This document shows, piece after piece, positions 1 to 12,170 of a DNA stretch of 64,000 nucleotides. The position numbers were made by a program, and so were the translations under genes. Source of the stretch: Monosporascus cannonballus (taxonomy: Eukaryota > Ascomycota > Sordariomycetes > Xylariales). Position 1 is the first letter of the stretch. Every line of letters starts with the position of its first letter. The stretch covers positions 3,167-67,166 of the forward strand of contig QJNS01000261.1 of NCBI GenBank assembly GCA_004154925.1, written 5' to 3'. The notes beneath the pieces were generated by a model, which was given only the letters and a program-made list of their open reading frames with translations, was not told where the DNA came from and did no database searches.

Positions 1-40
1 CCCCCCCCCCAAAAAAAAAGCGACACATGTATCAACCATA

Positions 41-1550
41 TTATCTATATTCCGCCGGCGGCGGCGCCTGCCCCACATGATTCGGCGCTTCGAACATGTG
101 TATGTCGCCGCCCCAACCCGGCTGCGGCGGCGGCGCCGCGAACGGGAGGTCCTCCCCGACCAGCGTGTTCGCTATGCTGTTCCAGTCCTCGCCGAGGTCG
201 GGCGGCAGCAGCAGGAAGCCGCCCGGCGCGCCCCCGAAGAGGGGCTGGTCTAGGTTCATCGCCGTCATGTCCATATCAGTCCCCATCGGCACCGGTGGTA
301 ATTCCTTGTCGAGCGAGGGTGTCCGGTTATGTGTTTGCGGTTGCGGTTGCTGTACGAAGCCGTGGTGGAAGGAGTTGTTCGTGGGGGGCTGCTGCTGGAT
401 CGGCTGCGGCGTTTGTACGAAGGCGGTCTCGGAAACCACCACCGGGAAATTGGCGGGGACCGAGCCTCGCGTGTCGGCTCGCTTTGCGCTCGGATACGCC
501 GCGTTCGACATCGTCCGCCTGCACGATCCCCTGGACGAATTCGGCGGTGGCATGTACACCATCTTGTGCATGTTGCTGGACGTCGAGTGCCGCTGCTGGG
601 GCGGCGATTGGAGCATGCCGCTCCCCTTCGGCAAGACTTGCACGGTGCGCCAGGCGGTGAAGACGATCTTCTCAGCGGACTCCTTCGACCCGTCGAAGAA
701 CTCGAGTAGATCCTGCAGCTGCCCGGGATGCTCGTTCTCTACGTACCCCTGCGCCCGACCAGTGGTCTCCGGGATCCAGCTGAACTGTGGTTGCAGGCCC
801 TTGAGCATGTCCTGGTTGGCGACCATGTTCTTCCACATCTCGAGGATGGGGTCCTGGTGCAGTAAGCCGTAGATGACGTTGGAGTGTAGCCAATCCGCCT
901 TCGTGCTTCCCGAGTCGAAGTGGATGGCGACGTGGTCGACGTGCTTCTCGAAAGCGCGGTGCAGCGCGGCACAGAAACCACAGCCGTAGGCCTTCCTTTT
1001 CGGCATATGCTTCACGACATTCTCGGCATGCGGACACGTCTGGCAGCCATGAGCACTCTTGTGGTGCTGATTGAACGTATTGGACCCCCAGAAGCTCTGA
1101 TTGCAATCCGGACACGGGTATTTCCGCGACCGCTCATGGAACTCTTCCAAATGTCGTTTCCAATCGAACTTCCTCTTAAAAGTCTTCTCGCATGACGTGC
1201 ACCAGAACTTGCTATCGTTCGACTGGTTCGATGAGGACGAGGCGGTAGTCCGCGTCGAGGAGGCCGTCGAGAATATACTATCGCGGTTCGACGAGGAAGA
1301 GAGGCTGGACGAGTGGCTGCTGGACGAAATTGATACTCGGTATGCGTTCGTCGGGGAACTAACGTTGAAGTTGTTATAGCTCGGGTTGGGGATGGACTGG
1401 GCAGCTTGGGGTACTTGATGAACTGGATAGCCTTTGTTAGTAGTGATGATCCAATGCGTGTCCATCCAACATAGTGGGGGGTCATACATACATCGCGGAT
1501 CTAATTGCTGCTGCTGCTGCTGCTGCTGTTGTGATTGTTGTGGTTGTTGC

Positions 1551-1605
<55 letters not shown>

Positions 1606-1720
1606 GATGCTGGCTTCCCTCGTGTAATAGTGCGATCAAGGTTTCGGTGCTCAGCCCGGACTTCTTCAAGGCCTCCAGCTGCTCCCTCGCCTCGGCTAGC
1701 CTTCGCGCCGAGTCGTCCAT
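41..1720 (-). CDS. C2H2 zinc-finger protein with poly-Gln tract (putative transcription factor)
   Basis: A single-exon frame of 559 codons opens at an ATG (1720) and closes with TAA at 41-43. An N-terminal helical stretch (residues 1-35) is followed by a long Gln run (about 39-72), then Ser/Thr-rich sequence, then C2H2-type fingers at about 170-245. Visible finger pairs include CTSC...HLEEFH, CPDC...HHKSAH and the fungal-type third unit CGFC...HVDHVAIHF. The sequence after the fingers (KADWLHSNVIYGLLHQ) is a signature I know from many fungal C2H2 proteins. The C-terminal third is Pro/Gln-rich and low in complexity, as in an activation region. A nuclear DNA-binding regulator is the likely role; targets cannot be inferred. 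The 5' flank is full of microsatellites. The frame is intact and unaffected by the decay seen downstream. Confidence 0.85.
1505..1606. repeat. Triplet repeat (TTG/CTG) encoding the poly-Gln tract
   Basis: An almost uninterrupted run of CTG then TTG triplets on the plus strand reads as CAG/CAA (Gln) in the minus-strand zinc-finger gene. The pure CAA part is the most length-labile. It is in frame, so copy-number changes alter only the Gln tract. Confidence 0.9.
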
Positions 1721-1964
1721 ATGGCTCGCGTGACCGAAGCCTTTTCGAGGTCTTCCTTATTCGATTCCGAGCGGGTGATGAACTATGCAAGGAGAAACGT
1801 GGGAGCTGTTCGGGCCGGCGTCGACAGTCGGGTGGATCGGGAAGACGGCGAACACAAACCCCAGACAGACGGTGGACAGCGACAGTACGAGCGAAGCAGG
1901 GAGCGTTGATGGCATCGATAGCGATAGCGACAGTACTGGTGATGGCACCTTGACGGGTAACGAT

Positions 1965-2190
1965 TGTGATAATGATGATGATGAGGAATGATGGTAACGG
2001 CTACAGGAACGACGGTGACAGTGATAGTGATAGTGATAGTGATAGTAATGGTGATGTTGAATACCTATGGGAAAAGAATAACAATATGAATCGGAAGAAG
2101 AGAATGTAGGCGCGTATGCATATGCATATGCGTAGGCGTATGCGTATGTAGGGAGGAAGAGGAAGAGGAGGAGGAGGAGGAGGAACAAAA
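1965..2190. repeat. Microsatellite cluster in the 5' flank of the zinc-finger gene
   Basis: Successive short tandem arrays stand next to each other: GATGAT units near 1970-1990, GTGATA/GTGATAGT units near 2018-2046, alternating CGTATG/CATATG hexamers near 2111-2148, and GAGGAAGAGG/GAG units near 2153-2185. They lie 245-470 bp upstream of the minus-strand ATG, in likely promoter or 5'UTR DNA. Confidence 0.8.
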
Positions 2191-4699
2191 GGAGGCTGCT
2201 TCTGCCGGTGCTGTTTCTGCTGCTGCCGTGCCAATATCGCAGAGCTGCATACGCGACACACACAACATTGACATTCTCTCACGTCATGGTTCGAGTTTGG
2301 GTCGAGTGCGGGTGTGTATTCCCTGCCTCATCCAGGAGGACCCTCAATTTCTTTTTTTTTAATTCTCGTTCGTTTGTTGCTTTCTTTTTCTTCCTTCCTT
2401 CCTCCCTTTCCCTGCTTTCTTCCCACTCTCTCCACCCAACGAGCCAAAGATCAGCCCATTTCGATTCGATTACTGAGCCTCCAGTCCGAGTTTGGGGCTA
2501 CCCGAGCCGGTGCGTGTATGTACATATGTATGTACACGTACACACCCAACGCCCACGAAAAACGTGCTGGTTACTTGTGCGTTAGGGAGAAAGCCACCCG
2601 AACACGCACTACTACCCTTACTGGACAGCAGGTCATTCCGGCACTGTCGGAAAGGACAGGGGGTCCGTTGGCTGATGCGAGAACAGTAGCAGTAGCTTTA
2701 CGAGATATGGCGAGATGGGACTGGCTTGAACTGGGTAGGCACGTACTTGGGGGCCTGGCAATGGGGGCGTGTTGGGTTGCGCCTGGGCAGAACCTGAAAC
2801 GGCTGGCACTCGAAAGCGCCATTCACCCGCCTCCTGCGTGCGTTTCGAAACAGCGACCGGCGCCCGCGGGTGGGAGAACACAACCAATAAAGAACGTTGT
2901 TCTTAGCATGGGATTCGAGGTAGGTGGGGGCCACCTTAGCCGCTCTAGGCGGTTTAGGGTTAGGCTTGATCGGGGAGCTCTTCACAACTGTAGATACCTA
3001 GCAGCTGCCCAGGTAGGGTATTTCGTACTTGGACAATTACAGCTAGCCGAGGCCCCCAGAAGAAGGAATCGATCAATCTCTCGGCCGTCGTCAGTCAATA
3101 TCTCCGTTGCTTGTTTGCTTTTTCGCTTGCCCTAGAAAATCTCGTTGCGTCCACGGCATCCAAATCCTAGACCAATGTCCCCCGCCCATCTGGCTCTCTG
3201 TCCGTTCGGCTGCCAGTAATCAGTAAGGAGGGTCTCGGCTTGTTTCACTGTTTCAGATACAACATTGTCGTCCGTCCCCCGAAATTCCTTTTCCGTCCGG
3301 GTTACGGTAGGGTCAATTTTTGGCCCGCCACATCCTCGGTCGGTGTTGAAGAGAAATTGCCCAGTGGGGTTCTCTCATCGCCTTGACGTCCGAACTAAAA
3401 CCAATAAAACTCGTGCAGCCCGTCCAGCACGTGCGTGAGGATGATGACGATCCTTCGATCGTCTCTCGATGACTGACTGGGTGGTCATCTATCTGCCACT
3501 TCGAGACTCGACACTAAAACGCATTCGAAAGATCCCGATCAGGAAGCCAGACGGGCCAAGGAACGGCCTAGGTCTGAAGTGTCATGCCAGATGTGCAATC
3601 TTGACCCAGTAAAGTAACGACCAATGATATATCCGTAGTAGTGTTTCGGTGACGGAATAGCCTTTAATGGCAACATCTGCCTTGTTACGGGGCCATCCTA
3701 CAAGTGGGAGGCGGCGGCACTTGTAAGTTAGGCGTTCTCAGATCGGCTGCTGGGCCGCAATACCGGAGTTCCTCCTCAGCCTTTGAGTCTGCATCTGCAG
3801 AATGGTTTATGAACTGCCCTATTACGATGCCGGACTGGGATCCGATGGTGCTATTCTTCGGGAATAACTCTCCCTAGGAACGAGAATTGTTACATTGGAA
3901 TCCACTTCTAGCCGCGTGGGATCCCTCTCTCTCCCAGCAACTATCATTCGCCTCGTTTCTGAAGTCGCCCGGTAGGAGAAAAAAAAAAACATTACTTATA
4001 TCGCAACCGTGCCAAGCAGTCCGTGCGGTCCGCAGAGTCACCCACCTAGCCTAATATCGGCGACCCGGTTCCGAGGAGTGTAATGAGACCGTCGCCGGCG
4101 CGTAGCGGAAGCGGCTCTGCAAGTCGGACGGGCGTTTCGAATTTCTGCATACCTCGTATTATTTATTCCCGGTTTCTATTTTCGGCTAGGCTGATCAATG
4201 CTTACCAGGTCTCATCAGCTGCAACTTTCCCTGATGCTACCCCAGTTGCGTATTAATTCAGCAGCCGATCGTGCCAAACCAGCCAATTCAAAAGTTCTTC
4301 CTATCCCGTCTTGGTTTTCCATTTCTGCCAAGAATGTCGTACGACGGCTTTGCTGCGTTATGCTGCTCAGCTCTGACTGAGGATGATCCTATGAGTGTCT
4401 GGCTTGAAATGTCACTGGCGGGTCAAAAGCCGTCTGGGGGCCATGCGTAAGCCACACGCAGCCTAGCCATCGGTGGAAACGTGTTCCGGTCTGGCTGTGA
4501 TCACGCGTTTTCATTGCTATACCAAGATAGGTGGGTAAAAGGCAGAATGGCTCATGCAACCAGGCGTATCAGAAGATATAACGCGGAAGGAATGATGAGT
4601 ATTTGATATACTAGTGATTCTCTATAATCGCAACACTTGCTTGCGGTGCTTGAGCAATATGGGGGAGAGTACGGATTTGTCCCTTTTTCTCTGCCCTTA
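2191..4699. other. Intergenic region, no supported gene
   Basis: Several open stretches exist (the longest plus-strand one is 273 codons, from 2314), but none shows family motifs, codon structure or conserved architecture. A pyrimidine tract lies at about 2347-2415. I see no RNA gene or transposon here. Confidence 0.5.
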
Positions 4700-6522
4700 C
4701 AGGAATACCTTGTGCGTGCACAACGAGGGAGGTACCTCGACTTGAAGATATATCCCACCACCTTCTCCGTCTCGCCAGAAAACCCTCGACGGGAGCCATC
4801 TCGACGTCATTGTTCTTGTAGAATCGGAGCCCAATGTCGGGGTCGACGGTTTCCATGTCGACCCACCAGTTTCCGCGGTAGTAGACGCGGGCCCCGAGCG
4901 ACAGCACGATGATCAGGATAACGGAGACGTAGCTCGTGAAGAAGCCCTCAGCTGGAGGGCTGGCGTCCAGGGGCGACACTTCGAGTAGAATTGCACGACG
5001 CTGAGCGCGATGCAGAGGAACAGGCCGCAGCAGGCATCGTACGGGTAACTGCGTATCGCTTGGGAGTCAGCGGTTGCTCTTCTGGTTGCACCCGCACAAG
5101 CGAGCAGAAAGAAAAGACCAAGGAGGAAGGAAGAGTAGAGAATTACTTACAGCCATCTCTTCCAGGGCAGCTCCTCCGCCGTGCGGCCCTGTCTTGCCCA
5201 GACCGTCCGCATCCGGATGTGGGACAAGCAGATCATGCCCCAGTCGAAGACGGTAAACAAGGAGGTGAGGTTGGAGAGCCAGCCAAAGACCTCGACGCCG
5301 CTGTTGCTTACGTTTAGGTACGCGAGGCCGCTGCCAAGGATAAAAGTCGGCACGAGGCCGTCATGAACCGCCTGGGCGCCATGCCGAGGGCCACGAGGCC
5401 ATGGTGGTCCGCGATCCCCCGTAGCCGGAGATGGTCCTCATCTAGATGACCGAGATCAGTATGACGACGTCCATCAAGTGGGCGTGCGGGTGCGCGCCGC
5501 TGTCCCGGTATGCGATGACGAAGGGCGAGGCGTTGGTGCCCTCGCCGCCGAACAGGTCTGGGTTGTAGGGGCTCAGGTCGATTGTGACCATGAGCGAGCC
5601 GAGCAGACGGAAGAGCGCGAGGCACAGCCAGATGGAGCCCACGGCGCGGGAGACCGGCTTTTTCGGGTTCGCCGTCTCGGCGGCGGCGAGCCCGCAGTTC
5701 TTGGAACCCGCCATGGCGAAGATGCACATCGGCATCACCGAGAGGAAGCCCTTGAAGCCGTTGGTGAAGGGGGCCTCGCGCCAGTGCCGGAACCCCACCG
5801 CCGGGTAGTTGCGGCCGCCCGCAGACAGCACGATCATGGACGCGATGACCACGAAGATCCACCCCCAACTTGGCCGACGAGCACACGACATCGATCTCGC
5901 CGAAGACCGAGACGGCGCCGATGTTGACTGGCACGATGACGGCCTACCAGATGGTGATCGACGCAGCGATGGGCACGGCGTTAGCCCAGAACCTAATGAT
6001 GGTGTCGGCAGCTTGCAGCTAGTTGGCGATGATGATGCAGTAGGAGAACCAGTAGGACCAGCCGAGGGCGAAGGCGGCCGCGGGATCGGCGAATTTCCCT
6101 GTAGGAATGAATACCCGGCGTGAGCGCACCGTTGAAGCAGGATGGGTAGGTAGCACGCTACGTGGGGAGCAACAGAGAACAGGGTCGTACTAACCGGTCT
6201 ATTGCACGAAGGCGGAAGGCAGAGGGTACATGCAGCATCTCGTCGATAGAGGGACTGACACGCAAGATCATAGACCCGGCGAGGAGGTACCTGAGGAGTA
6301 TACCGGCAGGACCGCCGCTCGTGAGAGAAACGCCGCTTCCGAGCCACAGCCCCATACCGATGGACGAGCCGAGGGCGACCATCGTCACGTGGCAGGTAGT
6401 AAGCATATGTTTCAGCTCGGTGTCGGCCCCGTGGTCGAGTTCCGCTTCTCGTAGACGCCGGCGGTAGCCTCGTCGCTGGTCTGGTAGGCCGCGACGCCCG
6501 GCGAGATCTGCTTGATGTCCAT
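4700..6522 (-). pseudogene. Broken amino-acid permease (APC superfamily, yeast-type)
   Basis: Family sequence can be followed in order along the minus strand but in changing frames. It begins with the N-terminal MDIKQISPG (ATG at 6522), then TELKHMLTTCHVTMVALGSS and the first membrane helix. Next come DPAAAFALGWSYWFSY, FVVIASMIVLSAGGRNYPA, FAMAGSKNCGLAAAE, and NLTSLFTVFDWGMICLSHIR. The tail reads GARVYYRGNWWVDME, as expected for the end of these permeases. At least three in-frame TAG codons are visible (after ...SAFVQ, after IIIAN and after ITIW), plus several one-base frameshifts (for example near 6435, near 5870 and near 4983). Two ordinary fungal introns are still recognisable: one ends CTACAG before KFADPAAAF, the other is about 5057-5154. 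Family proteins are plasma-membrane amino-acid/H+ symporters; this copy cannot encode one. Decay is by mixed indels and substitutions, not only RIP-like transitions. Confidence 0.85.
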
Positions 6523-6914
6523 AGCTGGTGGCACTGGCCTGCTACCAGGATTAAGGGGGAAAGGGGTGGAGGACTTTCCAGAAATAGGCGCCAGGGTTGT
6601 CACCACCCTTATTATATGCAGGATTTGTTCGGTCGATCATGTTCGATACCACCCCAGCAGCGCAGGGCTGGACTGGGGGTGGGGGGTACACACAGAGACG
6701 CACAGCATCACGGCAATTGCCACACACCTAATAAATTCTTCCCATAAACAACTGTAATAACAGCAAGAATTCTGAATACGGGGACTGAGTCTCGCTACGA
6801 AGATAGGGCCCTTTGACCGCCTTTTCCATCGACGAAGACCTTCAATGACCGGTGTAACCAGAATCATTTCTCATTCCGTTTCCCGGTATGCAAAGCTACA
6901 CACTCGGATATTGT
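6523..6914. other. Intergenic, nothing recognised
   Basis: This is the 5' flank of the dead permease. No gene, tRNA or repeat boundary was found before the 204-bp repeat. Confidence 0.4.
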
Positions 6915-7118
6915 CAGGGAAAATGGTAAAGCACGGAGTGAAAGGCAGAAGAAGCAGCCTAGCAGGTAGTTCATAATATGGATAGTAAATAGATGACCAT
7001 TAATGCCTGCCCTCTTCTAACTACTCGGGGGCGAAGCCCCCCTATATATACACAAACTGGAGCCACACTGGTGGGGCGCTGGGCCCCGGAAAGGGGGTCG
7101 CACCTTGGCACCTGACAG
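6915..7118 (+). repeat. Dispersed 204-bp repeat, copy 1 (RIP-like changes)
   Basis: The stretch from CAGGGAAAATGGTAAAG to CACCTGACAG matches 16539-16742 in the same orientation, with equal length and no visible gaps. It contains a perfect small hairpin (GGGGGCGAAGCCCCC) followed by a TATATATA element. Most differences are transitions. In the block at about 6960-6990 this copy carries five G->A changes relative to the other copy. No terminal inverted repeats or target duplication were found, so it could be a solo-LTR fragment or SINE-like unit. Confidence 0.8.
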
Positions 7119-9585
7119 ATATGCTGGCTACAGTTGGCATGTAGTGTTATTGTGATACCATCCACGACCGACTAGTAACCGTTGTCTTAGCGAGCGACTC
7201 AACTTATCGCTTCCCACGACCCACCAAGGCCGCGGGGAAATCCCGAGCGGAAGTATAACCGAGCGATACTAAAGACGCCGTACTAGGATTGGTGCCATCT
7301 ATCGGTTCCTCAACCGGTGGCCAAGCCTTCTCAAGCTACGAGGTAGGCGGAGATGTCTTGAGCGGACGGGGGAGGCCATCTTGGCAAAGGACCGATAGAT
7401 TTGCTTGTAGATAGCAGACCTTGGCCAGATGGGTCCCCATGCTGGCACGGCCTTAAATCCAGGGTCCAACCAGGGCGTCGTATAGTCGATTGAGTGTTTG
7501 TCGCGCACGGGCGTCCCTTCTGCAGGCCATGGCGTTCGTCCTCGGTCTTGGCGGGAGATATGCAACGCTAGCCAATTATAGCCAAGGCTTCTATTCCATG
7601 CGCTGGGTGACAATCGACCTTCAATACAGCTTCTATTCGTTCCATGCGCCGCTAATCTCTTGATCTCGGTCGCCTGGTCTCTGCCAAACAAAATTCCCAT
7701 TGGAACGCACGCAATCGTCCGCGCCGTGCGGTTCCGCTATTCGGTTAGCCCGCCCGGCCTTGTAACCCCTTCCCCTTTCGATCATGTCTCGTGATGGTTC
7801 GTACTAGCTGAACAGATGGGGTATGCCAGATAAGAATGTTGGTTATCCGTATGCTAACGAATTATCCATCGGCCTTTTTAAATAGGCGATAAGGATCTGC
7901 GTAACGTTGATTCCTCTCGGCTTAGCCCATAGGTCAGCCTATCGGTTTGGCGTGCCTCCATCGAGATGGACCGTCCATTGATCCGGGCTGTCTCGGCTCA
8001 GTCCGACCGTAGAATCTCCCATCGCAAGATCTTCACCGTACAATAGATTCGTTGAGTTTGCTTCAATTACTTGGCAATTCCTCGATCGCACCAGATATTT
8101 CCCGTGGACTCGCTCAAGCACGTAGACAAGGCACTAACTGTCCATGGTTATTGTTGATTGAGCCGAGACAATGACAGCCAGAGGTGTCGGACACCAGTGG
8201 TGCTCTCCATATACGTGAACGGAGTAGTAGGTCGGTGAGATGACTTCTCCCGGCTACTGAGAAAGAAGGAAAGTTGCACAGCAAGCTGATCCTGCTGCCA
8301 ACGTTATCTAGGTCTTTGGCCGCCCTAATAAACGTCCTGAGCAAGCCCAGTAGGATTTTGATAAATTTTGTGGTGGTTCCGAGACCGAGATCACCCTCTT
8401 GATCCTAAGAAGAATAAGTTAGAGGTTCATCAACATCGTCTGAGGCTTCCACGACTAATGCACGCTTATACTATGACACGACGCTACTCTCCAAGCGTTC
8501 CGCTATGTCGGGTCGAAGCTGCTATGCCACTTCGCCCGGGTAGATTTTATGAGTTCTCTCTCGTGTCCCTTACTACCAAGACTGGACATTTTAAAGGCAA
8601 GTCCGAGTCGTATCCAACCATCCAATGGTATCCCACATGTCCTATTGCCCCGATAAAATTGCCGAGTTAACTGTGGCTGAAAATACAAAGTCACCGAACA
8701 GTAGATATTACAATAGTCGCCTGACAGCGAGGAGGATAGCAGCAGCATCGCTCTGGTTGAACACTCACTCCCTGCTCATTCTTGGTGATGGCTGGCCGAA
8801 CTGGCTGATCCCCCGTTCAAGAACTGAGCATGATCTATCTTGAGGGGAAAACCCTACGTAGGACCCGGGATTAAGCAATTGCATAATACGTGGATCTGGA
8901 CGTGTACACACCCGTGCGATGCGGTATATTCGTGAAGTAGCATATCGTTGCCCAGCGCAATCGCAAAGTGCTCAAAGAGTGACGCAGGATCGGGGCGTAT
9001 CTATTTGCCCCGCATGACAGTGTCCCCCCAATCATCTCGGGATTGGACCCGAAAATGGCAACCAACCTACGATCCCCCATTGACGCGACCAAGAACCAGA
9101 GCTTCTCATTGGCACTCTGTCAACGGAACGCCTGTAACGCAGCCCAAGTCATCATATATGGAGACATACCGAGCTTCCACGCAGATGCAAGTGAAATGTG
9201 CATCCACTCGCACGATGACATCGTATCCGTCTTGGCAAACGCCACAGCGCTTGTTATGATTATTGCCGGTCCTTGGATCCGCTGACATCGAGATGCCGTT
9301 CGCGTTAATAGAGCTGCGGTAGAACCGAGAAGGCACCCATCCAGGACAATATTACTCTGGTCCGTCCAGGCAATGTCCTTCAAATGACGTGGAGGCGTTG
9401 AGGTGCCCGGTGCGGGCCTAAGCGGTTTTCGGTTGCGGGTGGCGGAACTGCTGCCCAAGCATGACATTGCTCGCCCATGAAAGGTGCGGCATATGGCAGG
9501 TTACGAACCTCAATGCCTTCGTGAAAGAAGTCAGCTATCCCACGGCAAGTTGACACGCGCATGGGAAACGGGGGGCGCTGTTCTA
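7119..9585. other. Gene-free stretch
   Basis: Only short open frames without recognisable motifs occur on either strand. No RNA gene was found. It is probably decayed DNA, given the pseudogenes on both sides. Confidence 0.4.
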
Positions 9586-9792
9586 GGGTTTGCACTAACC
9601 ACCCACCCACGCTACCACCAGTACCCACGGATGATATTTTTAATCATATATAAGTAATAAAGGCCTGTAGATAATAATAGGCTGCTTTTATAATAGTTAT
9701 ATCTAGGTAACCGGAAGTATTGGGCTTTTATGGCGTATTATTTTGCGTTGTGGGTGGTGAATGGGTAGTGAATGGGTACCCATTGCAAACCC
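9586..9792. mobile_element. Candidate MITE (Tc1/mariner-like, TA target duplication)
   Basis: A 207-bp unit starts GGGTTTGCA and ends TGCAAACCC. It is flanked on both sides by the dinucleotide TA (9584-9585 and 9793-9794), the target duplication typical of Tc1/mariner elements. Inside the 9-bp perfect termini, both ends continue with loosely complementary ACCCA/TGGGT-rich blocks (about 40 bp), and the middle is AT-rich. There is no coding capacity, so movement would need a transposase supplied elsewhere. Confidence 0.7.
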
Positions 9793-9794
9793 TA

Positions 9795-12170
9795 CGCTGT
9801 TCTTGTAGAATTATACAATCAAATGTCCTCAGGTAGCTTCTGGCTCCCATGGTCTGTTGACAGTGCCTACGGAGCTCACCACTTTTCTCGATACTGGTTC
9901 CTCCTTAGGCAGAATAGTTTCTGCTTGAGTGGCTAATCGAGAAATTGCTTGGGACCTGTCAGTCTTGCCCACTTCAGCTCGTCGCAACCCTGTATAACTC
10001 AGCTGATGTTCACTGGCTAGACGCGGCGTTGAGGCCGACCATGCCCCTATTCGATACTTTATAAAGCTGACACATTCAAGCTCTGTGCATATTTCGGGTT
10101 CTAGGATGTCATATAAGCTTATATTGTGCACCTGTTAGTACCCGCCCCCGTAAGATAGATTTTGCCGAGCATATCACTGCCAAGAATAGTTTGAAATAAC
10201 TGATTTTCCTCGAAATTCACACTCTATACTAGTAGCCAGGCGTTGACCCTCAGCAAGTAGACAGGTTCATGGGAAAGGTCAACTAGTATCAGATAACTTG
10301 TGGGCGAAATATTCGGGTTGCGTTTTTGAGAAGCACCCAGGTGCTTCTGGGCCGGTTCAACAGCAGGCCTTGTCCTGCATGTGCATTCTACGGCTCTGAT
10401 TACCCCTTTCCCTCAAATGACAGTCTTCAAAGGTTGAGAGAAGATCACCGTGAAATTCGGCAGATCTTCCCTTGACCCACTTCCAACAACTGTCGTTGGA
10501 ACAAGCTATGAACTTTACGTAATGAGATCCGCCCAAACGTCTCGGCGCGGCCGCAGAGCATGAAGTGGCAGATGATAGATTTGGATACCTATACCATACG
10601 CGGCAGCTAGATATATCAAATAGACCAACCCAATGCTTCATACTGCGTCTGACCGGTGTCTTCTCCAATTCTGGTACCCTCTCGCAGTGGTACTCTGCGA
10701 TTTGAATAAAACGAGACAACTTGAAGGCGATGTACCTTTTCCGTAGGGTGCCTGAAGTGGACACGAACCCAATGCTTAAAATCACCATAATAGAGTCACG
10801 ACATTGAGTCCTATTCGTCCAAACGTCAGCTTTGTCAGCGCATTTGAATAATTCCTCTGCGCTCCTCCGTACCTGTGGATTGAAGTAACCATCGGTGGGT
10901 TTCTATGGACGGAGGGGTCACTGGAAGAACCTTCGTATTCTAGTTTTATACTATCAGCCCCACCATTGATAAGCTACAGTACTGGGCCTGTTAGGGGGCG
11001 CTCAGGGGCTGATTACTTATAACGTCGATAGCTGCACAAACTGCCCGGGTAGCTTCGGTGCGTCTGCCGTCGAAGGCCTTCTCATCCTATAACTACTCCT
11101 CGGATATATCCAGGTATTCAGGTTCAACAAAGTGTTCCCAAATATGTCTTAAGGGCTAGGACGAAACCGAATGGGTTGCGATCAGGTCTTGGTGTTGTCC
11201 CAAGAAATTGCTATGCGGATCTTCGCTTTCTACGTCCAGTTCCGCCATACAATACCAGCCCCGGGACTTCAAATTACATCACCAGTATCCGGACTAAGAT
11301 CCTAAGTCCCCAACATTCCGATATTTACAAGACCATATCACAGTATGACGATACCCAGCCCTGAAGTTGTTGCTGTCGATGACCTTGGATGATCTTGATT
11401 CTTGGGGCGACCACCGGCCGAGCTTCTGCCTTCGCATGCAAGACTGGTTATTAGGGGGTGATAGCAGGTACCCAGCAGGGATCATAACATATGCAATTTT
11501 TATTATACACTGAGAAGAGGTGTAAGAGTTAGAGAATGAAATGAGTACCTTCAAGTCGGATGAAGAGCTCTCCTAAAGACCTGGGGCCTGAAGCCTCCTT
11601 ATATAGACGCCAACACCTTGTTCTAAACCGTTCTATCGTGTGCACCCTGACCCTGTACTAACACTTCGTTGTAGTTACCAGTAACCGAGCGTTAGGCGGG
11701 GCAGTCTGCTCATGTCCCACTGTTTCTTCGACTTCGATTCCGCCTTCTCCTCCTTAGTCTTCGCCGCCCCCTCCCCCTCCTGCTGTTCCTATTGGTAGTT
11801 TGCCGCCACCTAATAACCGGCATGTGAGAAGCGACTTGGTTGGCGGGATAATAACCCCTTGACCACGGTTGAAGTACATGTCTTTATGTGGATTCCACTG
11901 GGGTTTCATGTATTTTTCGAGCCCTCGAACTGCTCGCGAAAAGCCATGCAGATGCACACGCGATGGAAAGGCGAAAGGACCAGGTGGTTCCGCAGCGCCG
12001 CCTCTGGTCAAATAGCATACCAGTGGTTCTTGCGGGGGAGGCTTCGTACCGACTCCGACTCCGGTAGCTGCAGCTTCCCCTTGGTCCCTTGGTTGGCGGC
12101 AGCGACGCCGGGGTTACAGGAAAATCGAAGGGAGAGGAGGGGTGCTGTTGATAGGAAAATGATGATGTGG
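9795..12170. other. Gene-free or unrecognised stretch
   Basis: The longest plausible frame is 143 codons on the minus strand (10357-10788, true ATG, several Cys). It has no recognisable family motif, and I could not join it to other exons. A frame of about 100 codons at 9829-10131 (minus) is equally unsupported. No RNA genes or clear repeats. Confidence 0.35.

Noticed and set aside
96..872. Plus-strand open frame of 258 codons at the left edge
   Set aside because: Antisense shadow of the zinc-finger gene, produced by its GC-rich codons.
2314..3135. Plus-strand open frame of 273 codons
   Set aside because: Low-complexity start over a pyrimidine tract, no domain motif and no conserved architecture; it lies in microsatellite-rich upstream DNA.
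10357..10788. Minus-strand frame of 143 codons with Cys residues
   Set aside because: True ATG but no recognisable family, no neighbouring exons and a surrounding of dead DNA; not enough to call a gene.
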